64,000 nucleotides of DNA from Photobacterium chitinilyticum (GTDB lineage Bacteria > Pseudomonadota > Gammaproteobacteria > Enterobacterales > Vibrionaceae): NCBI RefSeq assembly GCF_004104355.1, contig NZ_RJLM01000001.1:1096711-1160710 (forward strand). The letters are read 5' to 3'. Below are positions 63,796 through 64,000 of this stretch, piece after piece. The notes beneath the pieces are model-generated. The model had not been told where the DNA came from. It worked only from the letters and a program-made list of their open reading frames with translations, and did not search any database. How positions within the stretch are numbered: position 1 is the first letter of the stretch; every line of letters starts with the position of its first letter. A program made the position numbers and the translations under genes.

Positions 63796-64000
63796 ATGAA
63801 ACTGCTCTCATTCTTTCGTATTTCTGCAGTTCTCTGTATCGTTCTCGTCGGAACGAGCTTACTTATTGACCGTTGGATATCGGAGTCAACAGCTGATCGT
63901 ATTTTTATCGAAGCGTCTCACATCCCATCACGCTCAATTGGTTTGGTACTGGGAACAAGCAAGTACATCGCCAGAACCCTAAACCCATACTACGACTACC
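63796..64000 (+). CDS. sanA: SanA-like membrane protein, C-terminus beyond window
   Basis: The first 68 residues of a SanA/YdcF-family protein. A membrane helix (FFRISAVLCIVLVGTSLLI) is followed by DRWISESTADRIF and the family's GLVLGTSKYIARTLNPYYDY block. In E. coli SanA affects envelope permeability and vancomycin resistance at high temperature. The window ends inside the gene. Confidence 0.85.
   Translation, partial: MKLLSFFRISAVLCIVLVGTSLLIDRWISESTADRIFIEASHIPSRSIGLVLGTSKYIARTLNPYYDY

Overview
The window looks like chromosomal DNA of a marine gammaproteobacterium of the Vibrionaceae, most likely Photobacterium or a near relative. The evidence is gene content: an inosine/guanosine kinase of the enteric/vibrio type, both HrpA and HrpB, DUF3581, a VC2662-like protein, an NAD malic enzyme, and a two-component pair next to tungstate-transport and molybdenum-cofactor genes in the arrangement I recall from Vibrio cholerae. 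No rRNA, tRNA, CRISPR array, prophage or insertion sequence was seen. Most genes read as ordinary chromosomal genes; the curli region and the last 1.5 kb are noticeably more AT-rich.

Layout. 1-3.1 kb: edge of a formate dehydrogenase locus (DUF3306, DUF3305, fdhD, a helix-turn-helix/periplasmic-binding-like regulator). 3.7-7.0 kb: a double short-chain dehydrogenase fusion, a DUF2505 protein and a TetR regulator. 7.3-12 kb: a PEGA-like coiled-coil protein, a YjbR protein, PbpG, a GlxA/AraC regulator and an HSL-type esterase. 12.2-13.8 kb: three polyhydroxyalkanoate-granule genes. 13.9-16.6 kb: an LRAT/NlpC-like protein, an MltD-like lytic transglycosylase, a small membrane protein and a 33-residue microprotein. 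16.7-25.1 kb: sensor kinase and sigma-54 activator, divergent from tupABC-mobA-mobB/moeA, with a textbook sigma-54 promoter in front of tupA. Together with the left edge this is a molybdenum/tungsten enzyme region: metal uptake, cofactor maturation, sulfur transfer to formate dehydrogenase and regulation.

25.4-33.8 kb: Nudix, DUF3581, an unknown exported protein, a LysR-dgcN-dgcA set fitting the N-acetyl-D-glutamate route of D-glutamate use, a BCCT transporter and a PAP2 phosphatase. 33.8-39.4 kb: a complete curli system on the minus strand, csgDEFG followed by csgB-csgA-csgA and a small csgC-position gene. The two major curlins differ strongly in charge, and the DNA between them keeps the promoter-side and 3' ends of a lost second csgB. 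39.8-46.4 kb: an XRE regulator, a Cys-rich exported protein plus DUF411 protein, two conserved unknowns, a RIO kinase, DUF2786 and gsk. 46.6-59.4 kb: a chemoreceptor, hrpA, a VC2662-like exported protein, a MATE transporter whose first codons are out of frame, its divergent AraC regulator, TerB and hrpB. 60-64 kb: maeA, a lipoprotein with two internal repeats, a 33-residue exported peptide with decayed ORFs beside it, and the start of sanA.

The observations I rate highest are the sigma-54 promoter and paired dyads before tupA, the relic csgB with charge-diverged curlins, the MATE frameshift, the SDR-SDR/DUF2505/TetR lipid-type module close to storage-granule genes, and the short ORFs. All assignments come from reading motifs; no database search was run.
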